DNA of 64,000 bases from CAYYMD01 sp964472875 (GCA_964472875.1 CAYYMD010000005.1:8119-72118), one strand, 5' to 3'. Positions 44,985 through 54,592 are shown, numbered from the stretch's first letter. Notes: a model not told the origin generated them from the letters alone. Translations and numbers: made by a program.

Positions 44985-45716
44985 TTACGTTCTGCGCTTG
45001 CGCAGCAGAGTGATTAAGCCCCCGCCCAACAGCAGCGCAAAGGCAGCCGGCTCGGGAACAAACTCGAAATCGTCGAAGTAGGCGTCGATTTCTACATCCA
45101 TTTCGTCGCCCTGGTTTTGACCACCCGGCTCGCCGCTGTTGCGTAAGCAGTTGGTCAGCGCAGTGATGGTGAACTTGTAATCTTCGATGTTATCAATAAC
45201 GTTCTGGTCAGTAATATTGATCTCGTACATTTTGAAAGCGTCATCATTGATTGAGACCTCATTTATGTCTTCGATGCTACTGTCCGTTTTCTTCTCCCAT
45301 GTGAGAGTAACGGAAATCTGTCTGGCAGTTGGCGTTTCTGCTATACCGTCTCTTTTGTAAACCGATGACGCTTTAAATCTCAGCTTCGTTGTGTCCTCGG
45401 GCGCTTCGAGCATTACGCCGCTTTCCGGCTGAATAAGCGTAACGGTGGCTACGTCAATTGTGCTGGGGAGCACCCACTCGCTGCCGTTCCAATTGTATTT
45501 AATTTCAGTGTCAGCGTGGAAAGTATCAGAGTTATCGGAATAGTCCACGATTTCGTGTGAAGCTAATCCGGCACCAAATTCTGAATCACTGACATCCCAG
45601 TTTGCTGTACTGCCGCCTCCTGTAGAAAAGTCCCCGTTAATGATGTCCGCACGCGCGTAGCTGCACGCCATTACGATAATCGTCGTCGCCAATGTCCTCA
45701 ATGTTTTCGCCTTCAT
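44985..45716 (-). CDS. PEP-CTERM sorting-domain protein
   Basis: About 243 residues. The start at MKAKTLRTLATTIIVMACSY is chosen because it begins the signal peptide and GAGGG precedes it. The body (DIINGDFSTGGGSTANWDVS, then beta-rich) resembles a secreted beta-sandwich. The C-terminus has VPEPAAFALLLGGGLITLL followed by RKRRT: the PEP motif, a membrane helix and a basic tail, the exosortase (EpsH/XrtA-type) sorting signal. It would be cut and exported, often with exopolysaccharide. No exosortase is in the window. Confidence 0.85.
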   Translation of the reverse strand: MKAKTLRTLATTIIVMACSYARADIINGDFSTGGGSTANWDVSDSEFGAGLASHEIVDYSDNSDTFHADTEIKYNWNGSEWVLPSTIDVATVTLIQPESGVMLEAPEDTTKLRFKASSVYKRDGIAETPTARQISVTLTWEKKTDSSIEDINEVSINDDAFKMYEINITDQNVIDNIEDYKFTITALTNCLRNSGEPGGQNQGDEMDVEIDAYFDDFEFVPEPAAFALLLGGGLITLLRKRRT

Positions 45717-45910
45717 GATTCGGCCCTCGATTTTACGTCTATACTGTCCGGGCACACTGCGCCGCCCGGAATGACGCGAGCATTTTTTTCAATCGAGCTG
45801 CCTCACATAAGCTTCAAGACGTGAATTACATCGTCACATCCATTTCCTCCCGGCTAATTTATCTTACCTCGGAAATGTGTTTTCACAAAGCACAAAATGC
45901 CGGTTGCCGT

Positions 45911-45937
45911 AAAAAATTACGCATTCGCGCGTAATTT
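45911..45937 (-). terminator. Terminator after hypE
   Basis: Minus strand: AAATTACGC, loop GCGAAT, GCGTAATTT then more T. The stem starts in the hypE stop codon, so the four-gene hyp operon ends here. Confidence 0.65.
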
Positions 45938-46962
45938 CAGCAAATCCGCGGCAGTTCTTCACCATAGGGCATGCGAATAATCCGCCGGCCGCCTATAGAG
46001 GTTACCATTTCCACGAAGGGATTTTCACTTTTGTCGCAGATTCGCCCTATATTGGCCGCCCTGGAAGCGATGGGATGCCGCCGGAGCACCTCGACGGCCT
46101 TTTCGGCCGCTTCGCCGTCGACCACTGCCACGAGTTTGCCCTCGTTGGCTACGGACAGCAGGTCGAGCCCGAGCATTTCCCCGGCCGCCAACGCCGCTTG
46201 GTTCATCGGAATCGCCTTCTGACGAATTTCCACATCCGCGCCAGCGCTTTCGGCCAGTTCAACCAGCGTGGCCGCCACGCCCCCGCGTGTCGGGTCGCGC
46301 ATGAAGTGCACACTGTCGCCCAGCGACTCCAGCAGGTCGGCGGTCAACTCGTCAACGGCCGCACAGTCGCTTTGCAGTTCTCCGGTGAACTCCAGCCCCT
46401 CACGCAGGCACATCACCGCCAGGCCGTGCTCGCCCGGCGGGCCCGAGAGGATAACCGCATCATCCTTCTTTATTCGCTCGAAACCAAGCGACGCCTCCGG
46501 CCGCAGTTGCCCCACGCCTGTGGTGTTAATGACAAGCCCGTCCAGCGCATCGCGCCCCACCACTTTGGTATCGCCGGTTACTATTTTGACACCCGCCTCA
46601 GCAGCCGCCCGCCCGGCCGAGGCCAGCAGGCGGCCAAGAAGTTCGATTTCCATCCCCTCGGCGATGACAAGGGCAATGCTTATGGCAGCGGGCGCCGCAC
46701 CTGCCACGGCCAGGTCGTTGACCGTGCCGCAGACCGCCAGTTTGCCGATGTCGCCGCCGGGAAATTCCAGCGGCTGAACAACGTAAGTGTCGGTGGTAAA
46801 TGCCACCCGCCCGGCGTCAAAATCCAGCCCCGCTGCGTCGCTGAGGTGCTCGGCATCCTGCGCGCCGGCTTCGCCCAGCGCTGGGAGAATCACGTCGTGA
46901 ATAAGTTCGGCGGTCAGTTGTCCCCCGCCGCCGTGCGCGAGTCGAATACGATTATCCTGCAA
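45937..46962 (-). CDS. hypE: Hydrogenase expression/formation protein HypE
   Basis: A 341-residue ATP-dependent dehydratase of the PurM/ThiL/SelD fold. It turns the carbamoyl group on its own C-terminal Cys into thiocyanate, the source of the CN ligands of NiFe hydrogenase. The C-terminus ELPRIC ends in that Cys, as required. N-terminal HGGGGQLTAELIHDVILP and DAAGLDFDAGRVAFTTDTYV match the family, as does MRDPTRGGVAATLVELAESA. It is the last gene of hypF-C-D-E and lies 30 nt after hypD. Confidence 0.95.
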   Translation of the reverse strand: MQDNRIRLAHGGGGQLTAELIHDVILPALGEAGAQDAEHLSDAAGLDFDAGRVAFTTDTYVVQPLEFPGGDIGKLAVCGTVNDLAVAGAAPAAISIALVIAEGMEIELLGRLLASAGRAAAEAGVKIVTGDTKVVGRDALDGLVINTTGVGQLRPEASLGFERIKKDDAVILSGPPGEHGLAVMCLREGLEFTGELQSDCAAVDELTADLLESLGDSVHFMRDPTRGGVAATLVELAESAGADVEIRQKAIPMNQAALAAGEMLGLDLLSVANEGKLVAVVDGEAAEKAVEVLRRHPIASRAANIGRICDKSENPFVEMVTSIGGRRIIRMPYGEELPRIC

Positions 46963-46992
46963 ATCTGAACTCCGTTCAGGGTTGTTAACAAA

Positions 46993-48099
46993 TCAGCGAT
47001 TTCTGTATTTATACGCGGCCGCGCACGCACCCTCGGAAGACACCATGCACGGCCCCAGAGGGCTGCGCGGCGTGCACCGCCCGCCGAACTGCGGACACTT
47101 GTCGGGGGCGATGCGACCGCAGATTACATCCCCGCAGCGGCATAAGTCCAGTTCGGATTTCTTCCTGTCGCGGCTTTCATCTCCCGGTTTTTCTTCCGCG
47201 GCAAGGTAAAATTGCTTTTGCGCATCGAAATCCGCGAACTCGCCGCTCGGCGACAGGCCGCTTTCGGGAATACGCCCCAGCCCGCGCCAGTCGGCGTCGC
47301 ATGCCTCGAGGGCGCCGTTAACCATTTCCATAGCGTGCGCGTTGCCCCCGGCCGAGACGACCGGATACACAGTGCAGGCGGCGGGCCGCTGGTCGACAAT
47401 TTGCCGCAAAATTTCCTCCACTCCGTAGAGAATCTGCCCCGGATCGAAACCTGCCACCACGCAAGGCCGGCCGTAATCGGCGGCTATCTGCTCATAGGCA
47501 CGCCAGCCGATTATAACGCTGACATGGCCGGGACACAGGAAGCCGTCTATCTGAAGATCGCCGGAGTTCAGCAAAGCGTTCATAGCCGGTATGATTAATT
47601 TGTGCGCAGCGCAGACGGAAAAGTTATTCACTCCGTTTTCGCGTGCTCGGTTGAGGGCGATTACCGTCCCCGGCGCCGTGGTCTCGAAACCGACCGCCAG
47701 GAACACCACCTGCCTGTCGGGGTTCGCCTCGGCCAGTTCCACCGCCCGCCGCGCCGAGTAAACCACGCGCACGTCGGCGCCGTCGGCGCGTGCGTCGGCA
47801 AGCGAACCGTCCATGCCCGGAACCCGAACCATGTCGCCATAGGTGGCGATGGTTACGTCGTCGCGCTGGGCCAGAGACACGGCCGCATCTATATACGCCT
47901 GATCGGTTACACACACAGGACAGCCCGGACCGGATATCAACTCCAGCCCCTCCGGCAGCAGAGATCGCAGGCCGCTGCGCGCGATGTTCATGGTGTGCGT
48001 GCCACAGACTTCCATTATCCGCACCGGCCTGCCGATGCTTTCGTGCAGATGGTGTATGCTCTCAAAACGAGCGTTAATTTGTTTATTGCTTGTCGTCAT
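46993..48099 (-). CDS. hypD: Hydrogenase formation protein HypD
   Basis: A 368-residue Fe-S protein that, with HypC, is the scaffold on which Fe(CN)2CO is built. It has the CGTHTMNIARSGL block with the catalytic Cys, GPGCPVC, and the C-terminal cluster-binding Cys set (CRCGDVICG, CPQFGGRC, GPCMVSSEGACAAAY). Its start overlaps hypC by 17 nt. All expected Cys motifs are present and the length is normal. The window has no hydrogenase structural gene, so the target enzyme lies elsewhere. Confidence 0.95.
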   Translation of the reverse strand: MTTSNKQINARFESIHHLHESIGRPVRIMEVCGTHTMNIARSGLRSLLPEGLELISGPGCPVCVTDQAYIDAAVSLAQRDDVTIATYGDMVRVPGMDGSLADARADGADVRVVYSARRAVELAEANPDRQVVFLAVGFETTAPGTVIALNRARENGVNNFSVCAAHKLIIPAMNALLNSGDLQIDGFLCPGHVSVIIGWRAYEQIAADYGRPCVVAGFDPGQILYGVEEILRQIVDQRPAACTVYPVVSAGGNAHAMEMVNGALEACDADWRGLGRIPESGLSPSGEFADFDAQKQFYLAAEEKPGDESRDRKKSELDLCRCGDVICGRIAPDKCPQFGGRCTPRSPLGPCMVSSEGACAAAYKYRNR

Positions 48100-48322
48100 T
48101 GTCCGCGGGCGTGACGTTCATTTCGGCCAGGACGTCGAAGGTTTCCTTCGCCTGTTCGGCGTCGATAACTGTTATGGCGAAGCCGGCATGAACCAGCACC
48201 CAGTCGCCTGCTCCGGCATCGGGGACAAGGTCCAGCGACACTTCTTTCCTGGCGCCGCCGAGCGTGACGGTGGCGCGATTCGACGTTTTCTTCTCAATTT
48301 GTACCGGTACTGCAAGACACAT
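48083..48322 (-). CDS. hypC: Hydrogenase assembly chaperone HypC
   Basis: A 79-residue chaperone beginning MCLAVPVQI; the Cys directly after the start Met binds iron and is needed to shuttle the Fe(CN)2CO unit to the large subunit. The rest (GGARKEVSLDLVPDAGAGDW, VLVHAGFAITVID) is the small beta barrel. It starts 4 nt after the hypF stop and overlaps hypD by 17 nt. A HybG-like paralogue name is possible but context favours HypC. Confidence 0.95.
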   Translation of the reverse strand: MCLAVPVQIEKKTSNRATVTLGGARKEVSLDLVPDAGAGDWVLVHAGFAITVIDAEQAKETFDVLAEMNVTPADNDDKQ

Positions 48323-48326
48323 TATT

Positions 48327-50696
48327 TTATTCCTGTTGTTTGCCTGTTAACGCCTGCGACGGCGCTTGTTTGTTTTGCGCTATTCTTGCGGCGGCTACAA
48401 TCGCCTGCCCCAGGGCCACGCCCCCGTCGCCGGGTGGGATAATCCTGTGACGGATGACCTTCAGGCCCTTATCGGACAGCAACTCAATAACGCGGGCAGT
48501 CAGATATCTGTTGGCGAAGCAGCCGCCGGTAATGGCTACGGTCTCGAGGTTTGTTTCCTCGGCGGCGCGGACGGCGGCGGCGGTCAGAAATTCCGCGACA
48601 GTATTATGAAACTTCGCCGCAATTACCTCCGATGTCATCCCGCCTTCCAGGTCCGCAATTATATCTCTTACCATTATACACGGGTCTATGTGAAATTTCA
48701 CGGTGCCGGCGGCTTCGACGATTTCAAATCCGTAGGAAGAATCGACGCCTTTTTCCACGGCCGCCTCGAGCTTCATGGGGGCTTCGCCCTCGTAGCGGTT
48801 TTTCTCGGCCACGCCGGTCATCCATGCCACGGCATCGAATAACCTGCCCAGCGAACTGGTCGGCGGGCAGTTGACGCCGGTCCGCAGCATCTCCATGGCC
48901 GCATGGATGTTTTCCGCTTCGGCTCGGCCGCGACACGCCGACATGCGCTCGGCGCAATCCGACCCGAATGCTCCATGCAGCGCCGCAAGCGCCGGCCGCC
49001 ACGTCTGCACGGCCGCGGCGTCGCCACCGATAAGCGGCATCTCCTTCAGGTGGCCAATCCGTCGATAAGAGGCCAGGTCGGCGCGGAGAATTTCACAGCC
49101 CCACACGCCCCCGCCCGGGCCGTACCCTACGCCGTCACACGCAAGACCGATGACCGGGCCATTGGTGGAATTCTCACCCAGGCACGCGGCCACGTGCGCG
49201 TGGTGGTGCTGAACCTTCTCAAGCGGCAGGTTGTCATCCTCGCTGCGCCGGGTAGCGTAGCGGCTGGAGAGGTACTGCGGATGCAGGTCGGCCGCGATGA
49301 GCGACGGCTCAAACTCGAACAGTCGACAGAGGTGTTCGATGGTGTCCGTATAATGGCGATAGGTTCTCGAGTCGGTCAGGTCGCCGATGTGCTCGCTTAT
49401 CAGGGCGCGGTCGTTCTGTATCAGGCAGAACGTGTTGTTTAACTCCGCCCCCACGGCCAGAATGCGCGCATCGGCGATGTTAAGACCCTCCAGCCGCACC
49501 GGCCTCGGCGCATATCCCCGCGCGCGACGCAGCAGGGCCGTGGCACCGTCGGTGTGCAGTTGCGCGACGCTGTCGTCGAGGCGGCGGGCGATGGGACGGT
49601 CGTGGATCAGGAACGCATCGGCAATGTCGCCCAGCAGGCGCAGGGCCTCGTCGTTGTCCTTGACCAGCGGCTCGTGAGAGAGATTGCCGGATGTCATCAC
49701 CAGCGGCAGTTCGCGGACCGCCTCCTCGGCAAACAGCAGGTGATGCACGGGCGTGTAAGGCAGCATCACGCCGAGCGTGTCGAGGCCTTCGGCCACGCCC
49801 GCAGCGATATCGGCCTCCTCGCGGGTCGGCATGATGACTATCGGCCGCAGCGGCCCTTCCAGCAGGCGCGCGGCATCTTCGCTGACGCGGCACAAACGCC
49901 GGGCGCCGGCAAGGTCAGCCACCATAAGCGCGAACGGCTTGGCATCGCGGCGCTTCCTGCGGCGAAGGCGCGCCACGGCCTGTTCCTCGTCGCCGCGGCA
50001 GGCCAGGTGAAAACCGCCCAGCCCCTTGATGGCCAGTATTTTCCCGTCGCGGAGTATCTCGGCCGCCGTGGCGAAGGGCGACTCGGCCTGCATCTGCCGG
50101 CCACGGTTATCGCTCAGCCATACTTGTGGGCCACAGTCGGGGCACGCCACCGGCTGTGCGTGAAACCGCCTGTCGGCCGGGTCGTCATACTGTGATTTGC
50201 AGAAGTCGCACATCGGGAACGCGGCCATCGTCGTATTGGGGCGGTCGTATGGTATGCCGCCAACGATGGTGTATCTCGGCCCGCAGTTGGTGCAGTTTAT
50301 GAATGGGTAGCGGTAACGTTTGTCGGCCGGGTCGAACAATTCCTTCAAACACTCGGCGCACGTGGCGGTATCGACGGTCACCTGCGCTTCGGCCAGGCCG
50401 GACTCGCTGGATGGCACGATGCGAAAGTCGCTTTCACCGGCGCGCAGCTCGATTTCCCGCCGGTCGCACGAGGCGATTTCCGCAAGCGGCGGCAATTCGC
50501 TGCCCAGTCGCCGGGCAAAGTCGTCAACGGCGTTCCTGTGGCCCTGAACCTCGATGAGCACGCCACGGGCGTCGTTGGAGACCCGGCCGGTAAGACCAAG
50601 CCCCGCCGCCAGGCGGTACACAAACGGGCGGAAGCCGACGCCCTGGACCTGTCCTGTGATGCGAAAGCGGCTACGAATTTTTTGCTGGTTGGCCAT
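48327..50696 (-). CDS. hypF: Carbamoyltransferase HypF
   Basis: A 789-residue enzyme that makes thiocarboxamide on HypE from carbamoyl phosphate. Order: acylphosphatase domain (TGQVQGVGFRPFVYRLA), two zinc-finger pairs (CAECLKELFDP, NCTNCGPRYTI, CDFCKSQYDDP, CPDCGPQVW), the YrdC-like domain (ILAIKGLGGFHLACRGD), and the Kae1-like C-terminal half with HHHAHVAACLGEN and the GGCFANRYL motif. Length agrees with family (~750-800). It leads the hyp operon; the divergent tmk gene shares its ~120-base upstream region. Confidence 0.95.
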   Translation of the reverse strand: MANQQKIRSRFRITGQVQGVGFRPFVYRLAAGLGLTGRVSNDARGVLIEVQGHRNAVDDFARRLGSELPPLAEIASCDRREIELRAGESDFRIVPSSESGLAEAQVTVDTATCAECLKELFDPADKRYRYPFINCTNCGPRYTIVGGIPYDRPNTTMAAFPMCDFCKSQYDDPADRRFHAQPVACPDCGPQVWLSDNRGRQMQAESPFATAAEILRDGKILAIKGLGGFHLACRGDEEQAVARLRRRKRRDAKPFALMVADLAGARRLCRVSEDAARLLEGPLRPIVIMPTREEADIAAGVAEGLDTLGVMLPYTPVHHLLFAEEAVRELPLVMTSGNLSHEPLVKDNDEALRLLGDIADAFLIHDRPIARRLDDSVAQLHTDGATALLRRARGYAPRPVRLEGLNIADARILAVGAELNNTFCLIQNDRALISEHIGDLTDSRTYRHYTDTIEHLCRLFEFEPSLIAADLHPQYLSSRYATRRSEDDNLPLEKVQHHHAHVAACLGENSTNGPVIGLACDGVGYGPGGGVWGCEILRADLASYRRIGHLKEMPLIGGDAAAVQTWRPALAALHGAFGSDCAERMSACRGRAEAENIHAAMEMLRTGVNCPPTSSLGRLFDAVAWMTGVAEKNRYEGEAPMKLEAAVEKGVDSSYGFEIVEAAGTVKFHIDPCIMVRDIIADLEGGMTSEVIAAKFHNTVAEFLTAAAVRAAEETNLETVAITGGCFANRYLTARVIELLSDKGLKVIRHRIIPPGDGGVALGQAIVAAARIAQNKQAPSQALTGKQQE

Positions 50697-50819
50697 GATT
50701 ACACATTGGATTGAGCACTACATTGTACAACAATCGAGCGGGTATTGTGATGTTTTGGGCAGGCGTAAGGTCCCGCGGACTTGTAAAAACCATCGATTGC
50801 GACGATACTCTTGGTCCGT

Positions 50820-51455
50820 ATGGAAGACATCGCGCGAAAACTGGCCGGCAGGTTCATCGTCATAGACGGCCCGGACGGTGCGGGCAAGTCCACGCAGATG
50901 GAAATGCTCGCCGACCGACTGGAGAAAACCGGCGCGTCACTGGTGCGGACGCGTGACCCGGGCGGAACCGTCATCGGCGACAAGATACGGGATATTCTGC
51001 TGGACGGCAGGCACGATACAATGTCCGTCGAGTGCGAGGTGATGCTTTACATGGCCAGCAGGGCGCAACTCGTGGCGGAGGTGATTCGCCCGGCACTTGC
51101 CGAGGGCAGGTGCGTGCTGTGCGACAGGTACATCTCCGCGACGGTCGCCTATCAGGGCGCCGGCGGGGCCGACATAGACGCCATCCGCCGCGTGGGCGAA
51201 ATAGCCGTGGGAGGGCTGATGCCGGATTTGACGATAATACTGGACATTCCGGCCGATGAGGGGCTCTCGCGCCTCGGCGAGTCGCCGGATCGTATGGAGT
51301 CCAAGGATGCGGCTTTCCACAGGCGCGTGAGGGAAATGTTCCTCGAACAGGCCGAACAGATGCCGGAAAGATTCGAAGTAGCCGAGGCAACAGGACCGCC
51401 CGAGAGTGTCCACAAAAAAATCCTGGATGCAATATCTGCATACCCTTGGGAATGA
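50820..51455 (+). CDS. tmk: Thymidylate kinase
   Basis: About 211 residues. The ATG start (MEDIARKLAG) is preferred over an in-frame TTG 9 nt upstream. It makes dTDP from dTMP. The P-loop is IDGPDGAGKSTQ, the dTMP-binding DR motif is in TRDPGGT, CDRYISATVAYQGAGG follows, and the LID region carries RLGESPDRMESKD. In many bacteria tmk is followed by holB; here a NYN-domain gene lies between them. Confidence 0.93.
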   Translation: MEDIARKLAGRFIVIDGPDGAGKSTQMEMLADRLEKTGASLVRTRDPGGTVIGDKIRDILLDGRHDTMSVECEVMLYMASRAQLVAEVIRPALAEGRCVLCDRYISATVAYQGAGGADIDAIRRVGEIAVGGLMPDLTIILDIPADEGLSRLGESPDRMESKDAAFHRRVREMFLEQAEQMPERFEVAEATGPPESVHKKILDAISAYPWE

Positions 51456-51467
51456 ATTTAAAATTTC

Positions 51468-51498
51468 TTGACAAACGACATTGAAAGGTCGATATTAT
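51468..51498 (+). promoter_or_regulatory. Candidate promoter for the NYN-domain gene
   Basis: TTGACA at 51468 is followed 19 bases later by TATTAT; the 19-base spacer is long, so the strength is uncertain. It lies in an AT-rich 148-base gap after tmk. Confidence 0.45.
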
Positions 51499-51603
51499 AA
51501 ATAGGGATAAGGGAAATTTTGATTGGATAAATTATGGCTTTGTCTTACGCGTGACATCAATAGCAAGGCAAGGCCTTTTTATTTGTAATGGGGATATTTT
51601 GAA

Positions 51604-52242
51604 ATGAAAAAGAAAGCAGCCATATTAATTGACGGTGGGTTTGTTTTAAAAAGACTATACCTTCTTATGGGTAGAACATGTCCTGAGGCCGAAGATGTAT
51701 ATCGATTTGCACATGCATGCTTAGGGGATGATGAAGAAATTTTCCGAATATACTTTTATGATTGCCCTCCTTACGAAGAAAATGCCTGCAATCCACTTGA
51801 TCCCGAGCACCCGATAAACTTCGCCGAGACGAGTGTAGCAATTCGTAACAGACGTCCGCAGCAGCAACTTTCCTTAATGCCGCACGTCGCGTTTCGCAAA
51901 GGCGAACTTTTACTGCAAGGGTGGCGATTGTCAGGCAAGTTGCAGAAAGAAATTATCAGTAAACACAGACCGATTTGTAAGGATGATCTTTCGCCCGAAC
52001 TGCGTCAGAAGCGTGTGGATATAAAAATCGGACTGGACGTAGCATGGCTTGCTTCAAAAAGGATTGTAGACAGGATAATACTGGTAACCGGAGATACGGA
52101 CTTCATACCGGCGATGAAATTCGCCAGAGGCGAAGGTGCACAGGTAGTGCTTATAACGATGGGAGTAAAAGTAAAATCTTCGCTCAGGGAAAATACTGAT
52201 CTGATTAGAAAAGGTTGGCCCCTGCGCGATGATGAAGCGTAG
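51604..52242 (+). CDS. NYN (PIN-like) domain protein, putative RNase, LabA/DUF88 type
   Basis: A 212-residue protein with the four acidic motifs of NYN domains: AAILIDGGFVLKRL, the mid-domain EEIFRIYFYDCP, KRVDIKIGLDVAWLA and VTGDTDFIPAMKFARGEG. The fold resembles PIN nucleases and suggests an RNA-acting enzyme, but target and activity are unproven. Its DNA is clearly more AT-rich than tmk and holB on either side, and it has its own candidate promoter, so it may have been inserted into a tmk-holB pair. The end lies 14 nt before holB, so both may share transcripts. Confidence 0.8.
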   Translation: MKKKAAILIDGGFVLKRLYLLMGRTCPEAEDVYRFAHACLGDDEEIFRIYFYDCPPYEENACNPLDPEHPINFAETSVAIRNRRPQQQLSLMPHVAFRKGELLLQGWRLSGKLQKEIISKHRPICKDDLSPELRQKRVDIKIGLDVAWLASKRIVDRIILVTGDTDFIPAMKFARGEGAQVVLITMGVKVKSSLRENTDLIRKGWPLRDDEA

Positions 52243-52256
52243 GATGGACAGATAAA

Positions 52257-53408
52257 ATGCTTCAGTTTACGGACATAGTCGGACAGGATGAGGCGATTAT
52301 GCGTCTGCAGGAGGCGATGCGGTCACATCGCGCGCCGCACGCGTACATCTTCGCAGGTCCTGAGGGCGTTGGCAGGCGGACCACGGCCGAGGCACTGGCC
52401 GCGACTCTGCTCTGCCACAATGCCGCGGAGGTCGATTCGCCCGAGGCGCTGCAGCGGGCGGGCATGGACAAAATAGTCCAGGCCTGCGGCAAGTGCAGCG
52501 ACTGCCGCACAGTGGCCGACGGCACACACAGTGACTATCACGTCATCCGCAAGGAACTGGCCCACTACCACCAGGACGCCAACGTCCGCAACCGCAAGAT
52601 GCAGGAACTGTCGATAGACGTTATCCGCAGTTTCCTTATCGAACTGGCCGGGCGCACATCCGCCGGCGGTCGGGGCAAGGTGTTCGTGGTGCTGGAGGCG
52701 GAACTGATGAGCACCGCAGCGCAGAATGCGCTGCTCAAGACGCTCGAGGAGCCGCCGGATGGGGTGACAATCATACTTGTATGCAGCCGACCCGAGCGCC
52801 TGCTGCCCACCACGCTGAGCCGCTGTTCGATGGTGCGGTTCGTTCCGCTGACCGCGGAATTCGTGGCGTCGCGGCTGTCCGAGGCGGGCGCGGACAAGGA
52901 ACAGGCGCGTTTCTGGGCGGCGTTTACAGGCGGGTCGCTTGGCCGCGCGATGAGACTGTCGCAAAAGGATCTTTACGAGACGAAGACCGAAATCATCCGG
53001 CGGCTGGCCTCGCCCGCGCCCGGGGAGGAGATGGAATTCGGCGAGGAACTGGCCGGCATAATGGACAATTTCGCAAAGGACATGGTCAGCGATACGAGTC
53101 AACAGGAAGGGCCGGAACTGGCCAAGACTCTCGCCGACCGTAGGGCGGCCGCCGTTCTGCTGGGCATTATCTCATCGGCCTACCGCGATGCGATGAAAAT
53201 CGCCGCCGCTGCGGAGGCGGATCTGACAAACTCCGACCAGGCGGACGCCGTTAGCGCCATAGCCGCCCGCTTCGATACGGTGCGCCTGGCCGATATCATC
53301 GAACAAATGGGACGCTTTGAGCAACTGCTGTGGCGTAACTTAAACGCCAAGATAATCTGGTCGAACGTGGCCGTCACGTGCGCATCGGGCGCGCCGCTGA
53401 ACGTGTGA
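52257..53408 (+). CDS. holB: DNA polymerase III delta-prime subunit
   Basis: A 383-residue clamp-loader wrench protein. It has the RuvB-type N-terminal AAA+ fold: FTDIVGQDEAIMRLQEAM, a degenerate P-loop GPEGVGRRTTAEALA, zinc-module Cys pairs (CHNAAEV, CGKCSDC), VFVVLEAELMSTAAQNALLK and LEEPPDGVTIILVCSRPERL with the SRC motif TTLSRCSMVRF. Delta-prime does not hydrolyse ATP. The C-terminal ~130 residues hold the collar helices. AGGAT precedes the start. Confidence 0.9.
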   Translation: MLQFTDIVGQDEAIMRLQEAMRSHRAPHAYIFAGPEGVGRRTTAEALAATLLCHNAAEVDSPEALQRAGMDKIVQACGKCSDCRTVADGTHSDYHVIRKELAHYHQDANVRNRKMQELSIDVIRSFLIELAGRTSAGGRGKVFVVLEAELMSTAAQNALLKTLEEPPDGVTIILVCSRPERLLPTTLSRCSMVRFVPLTAEFVASRLSEAGADKEQARFWAAFTGGSLGRAMRLSQKDLYETKTEIIRRLASPAPGEEMEFGEELAGIMDNFAKDMVSDTSQQEGPELAKTLADRRAAAVLLGIISSAYRDAMKIAAAAEADLTNSDQADAVSAIAARFDTVRLADIIEQMGRFEQLLWRNLNAKIIWSNVAVTCASGAPLNV

Positions 53409-53500
53409 ACACGGAGGGTTACACTTGACCGTGATAAACAAGGGCGAATATCATTCCATGGCGAAGCCATGTATTAAAACATTGGTCATCGGAGCCAAAC

Positions 53501-54130
53501 ATGAAATCTGCTGAAGTTCCCAATCCGGTCGTAAGAAGAATCAGTCTATACTTGAGACAACTCGAGGAATTCTCGGCACGCGGCATGGAGAAGGTCTCCA
53601 GCAGGGAACTGGCCGAGAGTCTCCAGCTCAGCGACGCCCAGGTACGCAAGGACCTGGGGTACTTCGGACATTTCGGGCAGACCGGCGTGGGATATCAGGT
53701 CAGCGATCTCGTGGACGAACTCAAACGCATACTGGGCACGGATCGAATGCACGAGGTAGTGGTTGTCGGCGCCGGCGACCTTGGCAGGGCGTTGTTGCGA
53801 TACAAGGGTTTTGTGCCGAAGGGATTCGAACTCGCGGCGGCGTTCGACGTGGCGGCGGGCAAGGTCGGCAAAAAGGTCGGCTCTGTTCCCGTCTATCACA
53901 TGGACAAACTCAAGGATGTAACCGCCGAACACAACGCGAAGCTGGCGGTGGTGACCGTTCCCGCCGAAGCCGCCCAGGAGGTTACCGATGCGCTGTGCGA
54001 GGCGGGAATAAAGGGAATACTGAATTTCGCCCCCACCACAATACAAACGCCTGCGGAAACCGCCGTTTACCAGGTTGATCTCGCGGCGGGACTCGAACAA
54101 TTGTCTTTCCGCCTGAAAGATAAAAACTGA
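53501..54130 (+). CDS. rex: Redox-sensing transcriptional repressor
   Basis: A 209-residue Rex repressor, which senses the NADH/NAD+ ratio and controls fermentative and respiratory genes. The N-terminal winged helix contains PNPVVRRISLYLRQLEEF, VSSRELAESLQLSDAQVRKD and LGYFGHFGQTGVGY, the latter highly conserved in Rex. The Rossmann domain starts VVVGAGDLGRALLRY. The C-terminal swap helix follows LNFAPTTIQTP. Its targets are elsewhere, but it agrees with the anaerobic traits (hyp genes). GGAGCC lies before the start. Confidence 0.95.
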   Translation: MKSAEVPNPVVRRISLYLRQLEEFSARGMEKVSSRELAESLQLSDAQVRKDLGYFGHFGQTGVGYQVSDLVDELKRILGTDRMHEVVVVGAGDLGRALLRYKGFVPKGFELAAAFDVAAGKVGKKVGSVPVYHMDKLKDVTAEHNAKLAVVTVPAEAAQEVTDALCEAGIKGILNFAPTTIQTPAETAVYQVDLAAGLEQLSFRLKDKN

Positions 54131-54280
54131 CCCGCGGCTGATGTAGCTGTCGACCGCTCAGTGCCCGAGTGCGCATATATTACGATGGATGACTATGGTT
54201 CGGACGAATAAGGCAAAGGGGACTTTTCGGAAACGTCCGACTCACCGGGTGAATAATCCGGCGTCGACCCGAACGTTAGA

Positions 54281-54592
54281 CTACTGTCCCGGTCCTTTCT
54301 GCTCCATGCCTTTCTGAAGTTTGATTTTCATCAAACGGCCGGCCTTGAACTTGACCGCCCGGCGGGGTGGAACTTTTACTCTTTCGAGCGTTTTGGGGTT
54401 CTGCGCGATGCGCTCGGCGCGATCCTTGGTCTCGAATACTCCGAAATCACGGAACTCCAGGCGGTTGCCCTTGCCAAGTTCGTCTATGATTTCGTCGAGA
54501 AAACGCTGGACCACTTCCTTGACCAGAATGCGTTTCGTGTCGGCCTTGTCGGCGATCCTGTCTACCAATTCCTTCTTTGTTACTGTATGCAT
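54281..54592 (-). CDS. HU/IHF-family DNA-binding protein
   Basis: About 103 residues from the start MHTVTKKELVDRIA, which is chosen because AAAGGGTGA lies just upstream. It is an IHF/HU-type dimeric DNA-bending protein: KKELVDRIADKADTKRILVK, the beta-arm block RLEFRDFGVFETKDR, AQNPKTLERVKVPPRRAVKF and KAGRLMKIKL, with the Pro that intercalates in DNA within NPKT. The C-terminal EQKGPGQ tail is an extra. HU and IHF are hard to tell apart; neighbours do not help. Confidence 0.92.
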   Translation of the reverse strand: MHTVTKKELVDRIADKADTKRILVKEVVQRFLDEIIDELGKGNRLEFRDFGVFETKDRAERIAQNPKTLERVKVPPRRAVKFKAGRLMKIKLQKGMEQKGPGQ

